From Myotis daubentonii (lineage: Eukaryota; Chordata; Mammalia; Chiroptera; Vespertilionidae): a stretch of 64,000 bases of DNA. Shown one piece after another: positions 34,902 to 46,276 of this stretch. Within the stretch, counting starts at the first letter, position 1. Each line of letters begins with the position of its first letter. Below the pieces are notes generated by a model that did no database searches, was not told the origin of the DNA, and worked only from the letters and a program-made list of their open reading frames with translations. The stretch covers positions 28,412,294 through 28,476,293 of the forward strand of contig NC_081844.1 of assembly GCF_963259705.1 (NCBI RefSeq). The letters run 5' to 3'. Position numbers and translations under genes: made by a program.

Positions 34902-35137
34902 CAGTGATGGCGAACCTTTTGAGCTCGGCGTGTCAGCATTTTGAAAAACCCTAACTTAACTCTGGTGCCGTGTCACATATAGAAATTTTTTGATATTTGC
35001 AACCATAGTAAAACAAAGATTTATATTTTTGATATTTATTTTATATATTTAAATGCCATTTAACCAAGAAAAATCAACCAAAAAAACGAGTTCGTGTGTC
35101 ACCTCTGACACGCGTGTCATAGGTTCGCTGTCACTGG
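34902..35137 (+). mobile_element. non-autonomous hAT element 3
   Basis: Terminal inverted repeats CAGTGATGGCGAACC (left) and GGTTCGCTGTCACTG (right). The flanks GTATAGTC and CTATAGTC are an 8-bp duplication with one mismatch. The interior is AT-rich with no coding. Confidence 0.85.
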
Positions 35138-35980
35138 CTATAGTCCAATAGCCATTGAAAATATAAATACAAGTCTTCAAATACTATACAAGTAATTTCA
35201 TTATTCTGTCTAGAAAAGTCTTAAAATGCAACAACTCCATATGGCAAAATTCAAAATTATGTATGTTATGAATTTATATTTTGTGGCTATAAACTGAACA
35301 CACTTTATTTGAGAAATCATTTATTTTAATGGCAAAATTTTTGCATATCAGTAAAATCTGGTATATTTAAAATTGTGTATATAGCACATTTCTGTCAAAA
35401 CCCTTATACATCTGTCAGTTGTTAAAACAAAGTAAAAATATGGTTGTATAAAATCACAAAAAATATAAATTGCTGAAAAGATTTTAAAAAGTTTAAAAAT
35501 AATTTGCATTGACTCCTTTACATCTTCAATTAGTAAAAATTTGCAAACTACAATACATTCATGAAAATTCTGATGCAATCTTTACATACTCAATGAAAAT
35601 TATTAAGAAGTGCTAAATGCACTTCTTAATAAATTTGTAAATTCATTGATATAAAGTTTCTCAAAATATTAATTGGACAGGGTCTCTTATACTGCAACAC
35701 CCAGTAAAAGAAAAGTATTTGCAATTTTTCAAATTTTGAATCAGTTGTTCTCTGATATGCTAAGAAAGGTCTTTATTTTATGGACAATTGTCCAGTGGCT
35801 AAGTTAAATTTTTCATGTTTAAAAATTCCTGTTTACTCTTTTCCTGTTAATTTCCTAATAAAATTTTAATAACTGAAATAATTTGCTTTATCATCTATCA
35901 GAAAAACAAATGCTTTCCTTTATTCTATGTACAAGCTCAGATCAGTGAAAAAAAAAGGTTTTAAAGTTTTGTTGGCTGTA
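35138..35980. other. AT-rich intergenic, nothing recognised
   Basis: No gene, RNA or repeat that I can support. Confidence 0.4.
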
Positions 35981-35984
35981 GACC

Positions 35985-36440
35985 CATGTTCATAGCAGCA
36001 TTATTCACAATAGTCAAAAGTGAAAGGAACCCAAGTATCTTGACAGATGAACAGATAAACAAAACATGGTATATACATACAAAATAATTTTATACTGTCT
36101 TAAAAAGGAAGGAAATTCTGACACAACATCATGCTAAGAGAAATAAGGCACTCACAAAAGGACAGATATTGTATGATTCCTCTTATGTGAAGTGCCTAGG
36201 GTAGTCAAATTCACAAAGACAGAAAGAATGGTGGTGGCCGGGGCTTGGGCGAGAGTTAACAGGCAGTTAGTGTTTAATGAGGACAGAGTTTCAGTTGGAA
36301 AAGATGAAGAGTTCTGAAGATGGAAGGTAGTGATGGTGTTACAACAATGTGAATGCACTTAATGCCACAAACTGTACACTAAAAAATTGCTTAAATGGTA
36401 ATTCTTACATTATAATTTTAAATATATATATTTTTTTACC
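35985..36440 (+). mobile_element. old L1 3' end (sense)
   Basis: L1 3' wording: TTCATAGCAGCATTATTCACAATAG, ATCATGCTAAGAGAAATAAG, ATTGTATGATTCC, then an AT-rich end. Confidence 0.75.
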
Positions 36441-36477
36441 ACAATAAAAAACAAAAAGTAAGTTAAAAGAACTTCTG

Positions 36478-36646
36478 CCCTGGCCGGGTGGTTCAGTCAG
36501 TTGGAGGATTGTCCCATACACCAAAAAGGTTGTAGGTTCAATTCCCAGTCAAGGCAGGTTGTTGGTTGGTTCCTGGGTTGGGGCATATATGGGAGGCAAT
36601 CAATCAGTGCTTCTCATTTACATTGGTGCTTCTCTCTCTCTCTCTC

Positions 36647-36702
<56 letters not shown>

Positions 36703-36760
36703 CCCTTTCTCTATTTCTCTCTCTCATCAATAAAAACATATCCTCAGGTGAGGATTAAAA
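36478..36760 (+). mobile_element. Ves-like SINE with expanded (CT)n
   Basis: Head CCCTGGCCGGGTGGTTCAGT, B-box region GGTTCAATTCCCAG, then a long CT microsatellite (about 36632-36705) where the family normally has a short CTCT run, and tail ATCAATAAAAACATA. Confidence 0.85.
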
Positions 36761-36835
36761 AAAAATTCTGCTGGATATTAGTCATCTGATTTAAATTTTA
36801 ATAAAAAATTTAAAATTTCATTTATTAGGGTAACA

Positions 36836-37448
36836 TCTATAATAATTAAAGCATAATTCAGACCAGACGGCTGAATTACCTTCTGGATGGCCTTCTGGAA
36901 AACCTTCTGGATGAAGCTATGGTGGCAGGGCTGAGGCAGAGGTGGTTAGGGGCGATCAGGCAGGCAGGCAAGCAATTAGGGGCAATTAGGCAGGCAGGAG
37001 AGCAGTTAGGGGCAATTAGGCAAGCAGGCCAGTGGTTAGGGGCAATCAGGCAGGAAGGCAAGTAGTTAAGGGCGATCAGGGAGGCAGACGAATGGTTAGG
37101 GGCGATCAGGCAGGCGAGTGGTTAGGGATGATCACGTAGACAGGCCAGTGGTTAGGGGCAATCAGGCAGGCAGGAGAGCAGTTAGGGGAGATCAGGCAGG
37201 CATGCGAGTGGTTAGGGGTGTTCAGGCAGGCAGGTAAGTGGTTAGGGGCAATGAGGCAGGCAGGCAGGCGAGTGATTAGGAGCCAGCAGTCCCGGATTAT
37301 GAGAGGGATGTCCAGCTGCCGGATCAGGCCTAAACTGGCAGCCGGACATCCCTGAAGGGTCCCGGATTGCAAGAGGGTGCAGGCTGGGCTGAGGGACATC
37401 CTCTTCCCCCCTTCTCCCATTCATGAATTTCATGCACTGAGTCTCTAG
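36836..37448 (+). mobile_element. Helitron Heli-5 (non-autonomous)
   Basis: Starts TCTATAATAATTAAAGC after A, ends GTCTCTAG before T at 37449. The imperfect hairpin CATGAATTTCATG precedes the end. Most of the interior is the GTTAGGGGCAATCAGGCAGG minisatellite (about 36925-37275), shared with Heli-4. Confidence 0.88.
36925..37275 (+). repeat. Helitron-internal minisatellite (~30 bp unit)
   Basis: About ten irregular copies of a unit like GTTAGGGGCAATCAGGCAGG plus a short variable AGCGAGTG-type spacer. Confidence 0.9.
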
Positions 37449-37496
37449 TTGGTTAACAAAATTATATAGGTTTCAAGTGTACAATTATATAATACA

Positions 37497-39666
37497 CTAG
37501 TAGCCCAGTGCACAAAATTCGTGCACATTAAAAGGGAATTAATTAGCAGAGATATTTTAATATTGCTATTTACCCTTTCTCTATAATAGAAGTGTGAGAG
37601 AGGAAAGGAAATTAGTAAAATGTATATGGAAATAATACATAAATTTATTAATAAATAAACAGTAACAAAAGGATATAACAACAACAGAGGCATGATATAA
37701 AAACGACAAAAATATGATATGAAAACAAAAACATGATATAAAAACAACAATGGTGCAAACAATGACTGATAAAGTGATTAAACTTATTCTAATATCTCCC
37801 TGTACACCACGTTAAGAGTGAAAACACTTTCAGAGTGCTTGACTAATTTCCCTTGTGATGAACTATTTAGAACTTTAACTGTAATGTCACATGCTCTTCA
37901 AACTCGAGAGACAGCAACATATAACTGACCATGTGCAAAAACGGGTTCAGGTAGGAACATGCCTACTCTGTCTAGAGTTTGTCCTTGTGATTTATTAATA
38001 GCCATCACAAATGCTGGCATCACGGGAAACTGTCGTCGAATCAATTTAAATGGGAGGCCAGTGTCAGATGGGGACAAATCAATTCTTGGAATCAGAACAA
38101 CCTCTCCCTCTGCAGATCCTGTTAATACTTCAGCTTCGATAATATTAGGTCATAATCTTTTGATAATAAATCTGGTGCCATTACAAAGACCCCATTTACT
38201 ATTGAGATTTCTCAATAGCATGATGATTGCACCCACTTTCAATTTTAATTTATGACATGGTATTCCCGAAGGAGTAATACTATTAAGAAATTCTATGGGA
38301 AAATTTTCCTTTTCAGCATCATCTGTGGAATCAATGGAATCATCACTCAAATATGTGTGAAAATCTCCATCGAGTATATCCAAAATTTCTTCATTTAATT
38401 TTTGAACATGATCATTTTTTGGACAAAGAATTGCACATTTACATATATTTTTAATATTATCTATAGATATAGTATTCCAAAGGTAGCTTCAATAATAGAT
38501 CCATTACAAACCATTTCATAGGGGATTTCAATAATATCCATTCCTAAATGAAAACTGTTATCAAGTTTGCCATCTCCAAGTTTTACTAACCATCCACTAT
38601 AAGCAGAATCCTCTGATCTCATATTTGTTGTAAGAGACAACTTTCTGAAACATCCCCAAACATTGCAGTACTTTAAACTCATTTGTACTATGGCTGATCA
38701 CATAGCATGCAGTACAATACTGAGCCATTGTCGAAAATCCCCTCCAAGAAGGAGAACTTTCCCACCAAATACAACATTCAGACTCATAATTTCTCTTAGT
38801 AATCTGTCTATGGTGTTTATAGCATGACTGGATGCCATGGTGCATTCATCAGTAATGAGAAGTTGGGCCTTTTTAATAGTTTTAGCAACTTCACTCTTTA
38901 TATTGAGTCTAGAAACTGAAGTTTCATTTAATAGAATTCGTCATTTATATTGGGAATGAAAGGTTCTTCCACCGAGAAGTAAATCTGCAGCAATTCCTGT
39001 AGATGCTGTAGGTAAAACAGTACCACCATGACCTCTAATATAATGTATTAAAACTTTATACAGATATGCAGGTGAATAGGATTCCTAGCTGGCAGGCCCC
39101 TGACAGCAAACTGGCCACCTGTGGATTCCGTGAGGAATGGGGCTCCCTCCTCCCTCCTGTCCGGGTCCGGGGTGCAGGTGAATGGGGTTCCTGGCTGGCA
39201 GGCCACTGACAGCAAGCTATCCAACAGCAGATTCTGTGAGGAATGGGTCTGCCTCCTCCCTACTGTCAGAGTCTGGTTTCAAGGCTGGCCATGACCCCTG
39301 TTCGGCCAGACCCAGAGTTCTACCATGCTGTGGCCTCCGCCTCAGCAACCCAGGACTGACTGCTGCTGGGTGCTCCTGGTGCTCTGAGGGTGGGTTCTTC
39401 CCTCAGGCCTCACGGGAAACAGCTCGGGGAGGGCACAGTCATTGGCAAGGCAACCCAGGACTCAGTACTTCCACGCTCTGCTCCAATGGCGGGTTCCTGC
39501 CTGAAACCTCACCCTGAGGTCAGGTTCCTGCCTGAAACTTCACCCTCTGGGAAACAGCTGGGGGAGGGCACAGCTGTTTCCAAGACGACCCCTGCAGGAC
39601 TGACTTCCTTCCGGTTGCTCAAGCTTCGGGACGTGATGTTACACCCAGGGTTTTTATATAAGTAGA
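37497..39666 (-). mobile_element. Helitron Heli-6 with helicase remnant (2.17 kb)
   Basis: 3' CTAG at 37497-37500 with the hairpin GTGCACAAAATTCGTGCAC. The 5' end TCTACTTATATAAAAACC (minus) ends at 39666. It carries most of a helicase domain (37784-39085) but no Rep nuclease, then a GC-rich non-coding 5' third also found in Heli-3. The next unit begins at the very next base. Confidence 0.9.
37784..39085 (-). pseudogene. Helitron PIF1-like helicase domain, Rep-less and interrupted
   Basis: Read on the minus strand in pieces. Motif Ia-like T-A-S-T-G-I-A-A is near 39000. Motif II-like D-E-C-T-M-A-S-S is near 38840, followed by a stretch with N-V-V-F-G-G-K-V and later S-E-D-S-A-Y-S. Then come L-K-V-G-A-I-I-M-L-L-R-N, motif [11 protein letters not shown] and motif VI Y-V-A-V-S-R-V. 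The frame ends at a stop at 37784-37786. In-frame stops occur, for example directly after motif VI and after the L-H-A-M block near 38700. The Walker A segment and the whole Rep/HUH nuclease are absent. The element could not transpose alone. Confidence 0.87.
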
Positions 39667-40500
39667 CTAGAGGCCCGGTGCACAAAAATTTGTGCACTCG
39701 GGGGGGGGGGGGGGAGGGGGTCCCTCAGCCCGGCCTGTGCCCTCTCGGAGTCTGGGACCCCTTGGGAGATAATGACCTGCTGGCTTAGGCCTGCTCCTGG
39801 GTGCCAGAGGGCAGGCCCAATCCCTAGGCACAGCCCCTGGTCAGGCTCAGAGCAGGGTCGATTGGGGAGTTGGGGCGCCACCCCCTATCATGCACAGAGC
39901 AGGGCGGATTGGGAGGTTGTGATGCCACCCTCAGTCACACTCAGGGTAGGGCCGATTGGGGGGTTGAGGCACCGCCCCCTGTCACACTCAAGGCAGGGTC
40001 GATGGGGAGATTGCGGCGCCACCCCCTGTCACGCACAGAGCAGGGTCAATCAGGGGGTTGGGCACCGCCCTCTATCACCCACAGAGCAGGGCCAATCAGG
40101 GGGTTGGGGCACCGCCACTCTCACACTCAGGGCAGGGCCGATGGGGAGGTTATGGCTCTACCCCATCACACACAGAGCAGGGCCCATCGGGTGTGGGGGG
40201 GGGGGAGTTGGGGCACCGCACCCTGTCACACACAGAGCCACAGGGCGATCAGGGGGTTGGGGAGCTCCCCCCTATCAGGCACAGAGCAGGGCTAATCAGG
40301 GGGTTGGGGCGCCTTCCCCTGTCACGAACAGAGCAGGGCCGATAGGGAGGTTGTGGCCCCGCCCCCTGTCACACACAGAGCCGCAGGGCGATCAAGGGGT
40401 TTGGGCGCTGCCCCCTGTCACGCTGATCCCGGTGCCAGGAGGCCTCGCGGCTCCGCTGATCCTGGTGCTGGGAGGCATATTACCCTTTTACTATATAGGA
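39667..40500 (-). mobile_element. Helitron unit Heli-7 with 48-bp minisatellite
   Basis: Starts (3' end) CTAGAGGCCCGGTGCAC at 39667, immediately after the end of Heli-6. Its 5' end is TCCTATATAGTAAAAGGG (minus) ending at 40500. The interior is a minisatellite. Confidence 0.88.
39845..40430 (+). repeat. 48-bp minisatellite in Heli-7
   Basis: About twelve copies of a unit centred on CACACAGAGCAGGGCCGAT, then GGGGGTTGGGGCGCC. The unit is close to 48 bp (16 codons), which keeps several frames open. A G run lies upstream near 39700-39720. Confidence 0.9.
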
Positions 40501-41122
40501 TAGAGGCCTGGTGCACAGGTGGGTGCCGGCTGGTTTGCCCTGAAGGGTGTCCTGGATCAGGGTGGGGTGCCTGGCCAGCCTGGATGAGGGGATGATGGCT
40601 GTTTGCAGCTGGTCACACACCCTTCAGGGTGGGGGTCCACACTGGGGTGCCTGGCCAGTCTGGGTGAGGGGCTGAGGGCTGTTTTCAAGCTGGCAGGTGA
40701 CTGAAGCTCCCAACTGCTCCTTTTTTTATTTTTATTTTTATTCTGGGCCAGCTTTAGCTCTGGCTCCAGCTCTGAGGCCTCTGCTGCTGAAAGCAAGTAT
40801 CTGGTTTGTTTGTGTTCTATAATCAAAACACTGTATCAACTCCAGCTCTGAGATCCCGGCTCACTGAAAGCAAGTTTCTGGGTTTTTTTTAGCTTCTATA
40901 TTTGTAACTATGTTTCAAACTGCAAGCTCAGAGGCCGGCAAGGCAGGCGGGGAATGTTGGTTTCCTCCGTCACTGAAGCAAGCAAGCCTCATGTTAGTTT
41001 CAAGCTGCCTGGCTGCCGGCCGCCATCTTGGCTGGAAGTTAATTTGCATATCGCCCTGATTAGCCAATGGGAAGGGTAGCGGTCGTACGCTAATTACCAT
41101 GTTTCTCTTTTATTAGATAGGA
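40501..41122 (-). mobile_element. Helitron unit Heli-8
   Basis: Its 3' end reads GTGCACCAGGCCTCTA (minus) with no final G, joined directly to the TC of Heli-7. Its 5' end TCCTATCTAATAAAAGAG (minus) is at 41122. Near the 5' end are a CCAAT box and a YY1-like box (41019-41029, antisense). Confidence 0.87.
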
Positions 41123-42362
41123 TGTCTACATATTGCATTGTGTGTTCACCATCCAAAGTCAAATCTTCCATCACCATATATTTAACCTCCTTTCCTACCC
41201 CGCCGCCACCCTTTCCTTTTGGGGACCTCCATACTATTATCTGTGTCTATGAGCACTTTTTCTTGATGGTTCATTTGCTGCTTTCAGTTTTATATCTTAC
41301 ATATGGGTGAATTCATATGGTTCTTGATTTTTTCTGTCTGATTTATTTTGCTTACTATGCTCTTCCCAAGATCCATTCATATTGTCACAAATGTCAGTAT
41401 TTTTCTTTTCTTATGGCTGAGTAGTTGCTGTTGTACATATGTACCACTGCTTCTTTATCCAATCATCTATTGAAGGACACTTTGGTTGTTTCCATGTCTT
41501 GGCCACTGTGAATAATGAAGTAATGAACATAGGGGCACATATATCTTTGCGAATAAATGTTTTTAAAATTTTGGTGCAGATATCCAGAATAGAGGTTGCT
41601 GGGCCATATGGTAACTAGATCCTTTTTTGAGGAAACTCCATACTGTTTTCTGTAGTCACTGTATCAGTTTATATTCCCACCACCAATGTGTAAGGGTTCC
41701 TTTTTCTCCACAACCTCTCCAACAGTTATTACCTGTGTTGTTGATAATAGCCATTCTAATGTGTGAAGAGGAATTTAATGTAGTTTTGATTTACATTTTC
41801 CTCAGAGTGAAGTTGTGCATCTTTTCATATATCTGTTGGTCATTTGTATGTCATCTTGGGAGCAGTGTCTCTTCAGACCTTCTGGTCATTTTTCAATTGG
41901 ATTGTTTTATTTGTTGTTGAGGTGCATGAGTTCTATACATATTTGGATATTAATCCTTTATCAGCTTTTGCTGCATCCCAAAAGTTTTAATATGTTGTGT
42001 TGTCACATCCATTTATCTCTTATCTCTTTTGAAATCTTTTATTTCTTCTTTGACCCAATCATTCTTTAGTAGCATATGGTTTAATCTCCTCATATTTGTG
42101 GTGTTTCCTGCTTTCCTTTTGCATTGATTTTCAATTTCCAAGCATTGTGGTGGGAGAATATGATTGTTGATTTAACTGTTAAGTTTGTTGAGGCTTCTTT
42201 TGTGTCCCAACATATGTTCCATCCTTGGGAACATTCCATGTGCACTTGAGAAGAATGCATAATCTGGTGTCCTAGGATGAAAGGCCCTGTAAATGTTGAT
42301 TATGTCCAGTTGATCTAATGTGTTATTTAAGGCCAGTATTTCCTCATTTTCTATTTGAATAA

Positions 42363-42880
42363 TCTACACTAATAAAAGACAAACAAATTGACCATACCTC
42401 CACTATGCCTTAAGCCACGCCCACCAGCCAATCAGAGTGAGTATATGCAAATTAACCCAACCAAGATGGCGGCCGGCAGCCACGGAGCTGGAGCAAGCAG
42501 GAGGCTTGGTTGCCCCAATGATGGAGGAAGCCAACTTCCCGCCTGCCGCGGCCGGCTCTGAGCTCCTCTCAAGGCTACAAAGTTTCAATTATAGAAAGTA
42601 AATAAATCCCAGAATAAAAAAAAAAAAGAAAAAAAGGAGAGGCTGGGAGCTTCTGTTGCCAGGGGGGCTTGGCCAGCCGGAAAACGGCCCTCAGCCCCTC
42701 ACCCAGACTGGCCAGGCACCCCAGTGGGGACCCCTCCACCCTAAAGGGGGTGTAGCCAGCCTGCAAACAACCATCAGCCCCTCACCCAGGCTGGCCAGGC
42801 ACCCCAGCAGGACCCCCACCCTGATCCAGGACACCCTTCAGGGCAAACCAGCCGGCCCCCACCCATGCACCAGGCCTCTA
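42363..42880 (+). mobile_element. Helitron unit Heli-9 (Heli-8-like)
   Basis: Starts TCTACACTAATAAAAGAC after AA. It has a CCAAT box near 42426 and a YY1-like box AAGATGGCGGC at 42463-42473, and ends CACCAGGCCTCTA at 42880 directly joined to the next TC. Confidence 0.86.
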
Positions 42881-43346
42881 TCCTATATAATAAAAGGGTA
42901 ATATGCAAACTGACCCTAACAACAGAACGACTGGGAATGACTAGTCACTATGACACACACTGACCACCAGGGGGCAGATGCTCAATGCAGGAGCTGCCCC
43001 CTGGTGGTCAGTGTGCTCCCACAGGGGGAGCTGTGCTCAGCCACAAGCCAGGCTGATGCCTGCCAGTACAGCGGTGGTGGTGGGAGCCTCTCCCGCCTCC
43101 TCAGCAGCGCTAAGGATGTCTGACTGCAGCTTAGGCCTGCTCCCCGCTGGCAAGTGGACATCCCCCAAGGGCTCCTGGGCTGCCAGAGGGATGTCTGATT
43201 GCCAGCCTAGGCCCAATCCCCTGGGGAGCGGGTGTAAGCCAGCAGGTGGTCATCCCATGAGGGGTCCCAGACTGCGAGAGGGCACAGGCCGGGCTGAGGG
43301 ACCCCGCTCCCCCCAAGTGCAAAAATTTTTGTGCACCAGGCCTCTA
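42881..43346 (+). mobile_element. Helitron unit Heli-10
   Basis: Starts TCCTATATAATAAAAGGG. The interior has TGACCACCAGGGGGCAG (near 42961) and a near-complement CCCCTGGTGGTCAGTG (near 43001), forming an inverted repeat. It ends with hairpin GTGCAAAAATTTTTGTGCAC and CCTCTA at 43346, without the usual final G. Confidence 0.84.
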
Positions 43347-43493
43347 TCTAAAATTGTCAATGGGGTATTTAGATGCCCTACTATAATTGCAGGTTTGTTT
43401 TTTGTCAGTTTCTCCCATTAGATCTGTTAGTAGTTGCTTTATAGATTTTGGTGATCCCTGATTGGGTGCATATATATTAGTGTTATGTCTTCT

Positions 43494-43720
43494 TTTTTTT
43501 TTTTTTTTTAATATATTTTATTGATTTTTTACAGAGAGGAAGGGAGAGAGACAGAGAGTTAGAAACATCGATGAGAGAGAAACATCGATCAGCTGCCTCC
43601 TGCACACCTCCTACTGGGGATGTGCCCGCAACCCAGGTACATGCCCTTGACCGGAATCGAACCCGGGACCCCTCAGTCCGCAAGCCGACGCTCCATCCAC
43701 TGAGCCAAACCGGTTTCGGC
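43494..43720 (-). mobile_element. Ves SINE, tandem copy 1
   Basis: Antisense full-length Ves: tail TATTTTATTGATTTTTTAC, B-box complement GGAATCGAACC, head CCAAACCGG. It is flanked by TATGTCTTCT at 43484-43493 and 43721-43730. Confidence 0.95.
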
Positions 43721-43730
43721 TATGTCTTCT

Positions 43731-43960
43731 TTTTTTAAAAATATATTTTATTGATTGTTTTACAGAGAAGAAGGGAGAGGGATAGAGAGTTAGAAACATC
43801 GATGAGAGAGAAACAGAAACATCGATCAGCTGCCTTCTGCACACCCCCTAATGGGGATGTGCCCGCAACCAAGGTACATGCCCTTGACTGGAATCGAACC
43901 TGGGACCCTTCAGTCCATAGGCCGATGCTCTATCCACTGAGCCAAACCGGTTAGGGCTGT
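43731..43960 (-). mobile_element. Ves SINE, tandem copy 2
   Basis: Second antisense Ves directly after the first. It is flanked by TATGTCTTCT at 43721-43730 and 43961-43970. Confidence 0.95.
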
Positions 43961-44172
43961 TATGTCTTCTTGATGTATTGTCCCCTTTATCATTACAAAG
44001 TGTCCACCTTTGTCTCTTGTTACCTTTTTCTTTTAAATCTTGAAATCTATTTTGTCAGATTTAAGTCTGGCTACCACCACTTTTCTCTGGATGCCATTTG
44101 CTTGGAAAATCATTATTCCCCCTTTCACTTTGGGTCTATATTTGTCATTGCAGCTGAGATGTCTCTTAAAAG

Positions 44173-44177
<5 letters not shown>

Positions 44178-44203
<26 letters not shown>
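44178..44203 (+). repeat. (TG)n microsatellite
   Basis: Short TG run in the antisense L1. Confidence 0.9.
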
Positions 44204-44204
<1 letters not shown>

Positions 44205-44805
44205 TTAAATTTAATGTGCTACTCTGTACTTTTTTTTTATTGGTGAATTCAATCCACTTACATTTATGGTAATTATTGATGTATAAAGATTTTTTCATAG
44301 CCATTTTATCTGTTGTTTTCTGGTAGTTCTGTGGCCCCATTGGTTGTTTTCCTTTGTGTTTCTGTCTGCTGGTTGTGTTTGATGGTATTCCATATTTTTT
44401 CCTCTGTTTCCTCTCTTTTTGAAGTTACATGTCTTCAGTTTTGGTCTGTGTCTGTGTGTGTTTACCACTAGCTTTATGTAAAAAAATAATGTTCCATAAA
44501 TACGGTAGTCTTTTTCTTTTGAGTGCATTTAATCTCCATTTCCCTTATAAATTCAGACCTTTGCTCTCTCCCCTTTTGTTTTTATTGTTACAAATTATCC
44601 CTATTTATGCTTTAAGTTTATTTCCCAATTGCAGTAGCTAATTTTCTTCTTTTAAAAAATATTTTACCTCCTTTAACCTTTATGCTATACTTAAGCATGT
44701 AATACCCTATTCTGAATAAAGGATGCAATTTCCTGCTTCTGTCTGCTAGTTATCTAACTCACAGTTTTGTACCTTTTGATTTTTTTTGTTTCAGATAGAA
44801 TAACA

Positions 44806-45822
44806 CTAGTGTCCTGGCGCATGAATTCATGCACATTGAAAGGAAATTAATTAGAAGAAATATTTTAATATCACTATTCTCCCTTTCTCTATAACACAAA
44901 TGTCAACCAAATTCCCAATCGACAATGACAGGTCAAAACACATGTGTGCAATTGGCGCCAGCAAGAGCTTTATATGTATTGCCCATGTGCAAGTCAACTT
45001 AGCCTTTTATATATACAGAATAAACTTGCTTAACTAGACCTGCTTTCTGATTTAGCTAAACTTTTTCCAGCCCAGTGAAGCACCCCAACTTCTCTTTCAG
45101 GTAATTGTAACACAGCAGTAAATATCAACACAAAGCAGATTATTATTGTAGATCATGCAGGGAGAACAAGGGGTAAAATATTTAACTGAACTGCAGCAGT
45201 GTTTGACTATATTCTGCGCAGTGAGAAAACGTAAAGTTATTTTCAAGTTCAACCATTTCTTACTTATTTTCAGTCCGGTCAAGTTTCTAAATGTTCTAAA
45301 TCTCCATTTTCTGGTTAATGAAAAGAAAATATGATTCTACCGAGTCTCCTATCTACCTATTCCAGGATCAAATGAGATGAGGCATGTGAAAACACTTCAC
45401 AGACATTTGGTTATAGTGTAAAATGTTTGCACCTGGCTATAAAGCAAGTCAGGTTCCTGGGCTGAAGAAACTCCAAGGAGGCTAGTCACTAGGGAGAGGA
45501 AGCCTGGCATTGCTACGTGACGTCACACCTGGCACTCACAGTGACCCTTTCCAGGCTGGGCTGTGGGCCATATTTTGCACCATGGGGTCTTGGCAGCGTT
45601 GGCTGTGATGTGGTGGGATGCTGCTCCGGGGTGGTGGCAGGGCCTGTGTCCCAGTTGGGGGAAGCCAAGGGTTGGTTTATTGGCACCAGGTCTATGGTGC
45701 AGTTTATTTTTAAATGGCCAGTGTGCATCATGGCAGCTCCTGCATTGAACATCGGCCCCCTGGTGGTCAGTGCACATCATAGCTACTGGTCGGACAGACA
45801 CTTAGTCATATATATATATATT
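44806..45822 (-). mobile_element. composite Helitron Heli-11 carrying non-Helitron DNA
   Basis: The 3' end CTAG is at 44806-44809 with hairpin GCATGAATTCATGC. At 45001-45019 a Helitron-like 5' end (TCTGTATATATAAAAGGC, minus) suggests an inner 214-bp unit. L1 does not resume until about 45823. In between are about 500 bp of host-like DNA including a MIR-like stretch (about 45310-45430), then a second Helitron 5' portion (about 45540-45822, with GCCCCCTGGTGGTCAGTG near 45757). A simple reading is one Helitron that took up host DNA. Outer boundaries near 45822 are approximate. Confidence 0.6.
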
Positions 45823-46276
45823 CATTCTTTATTATTTCCTAAAATGCAGGTCTGGTGGTAAATTCCCTCAGCTTCTGTATATCTAAGTCTTTCTCTTTCA
45901 TATGTAAATTATAATTTTGGTGGATATGTTATTCTTGGCTGGTAATTTCTGCCTTCCAGTAGTTTGAATATTTGATTCCACTCCCTCCTAGCTTATAGCG
46001 TTTCTGCTGAGAACACCTAAGATAATCTAATGGGATTTCCTTTATAAATTACTGTCTTCTTTTCCCTGGCTTTGAGAATTCTTTGTCATTAATTTTTGAG
46101 AGTTTTATATAATGTGCCTTGGAGAAAGCCTTTTTAATTTGAGATAATTAGGTGTTCTGTTTGCTTCTTGGATTTGAGAATCCAGTTATTTCCAACTGTT
46201 TGGGAAATTCTCATGAACTATTTGTTTGCATAGGCTATTTCCTTCTTTTCCTTCTGTTATGCCTATTATTCTTATA

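Noticed and set aside
36925..37275. CRISPR-like regular repeats
   Set aside because: Contiguous minisatellite without unique spacers, in an animal genome and within a Helitron.
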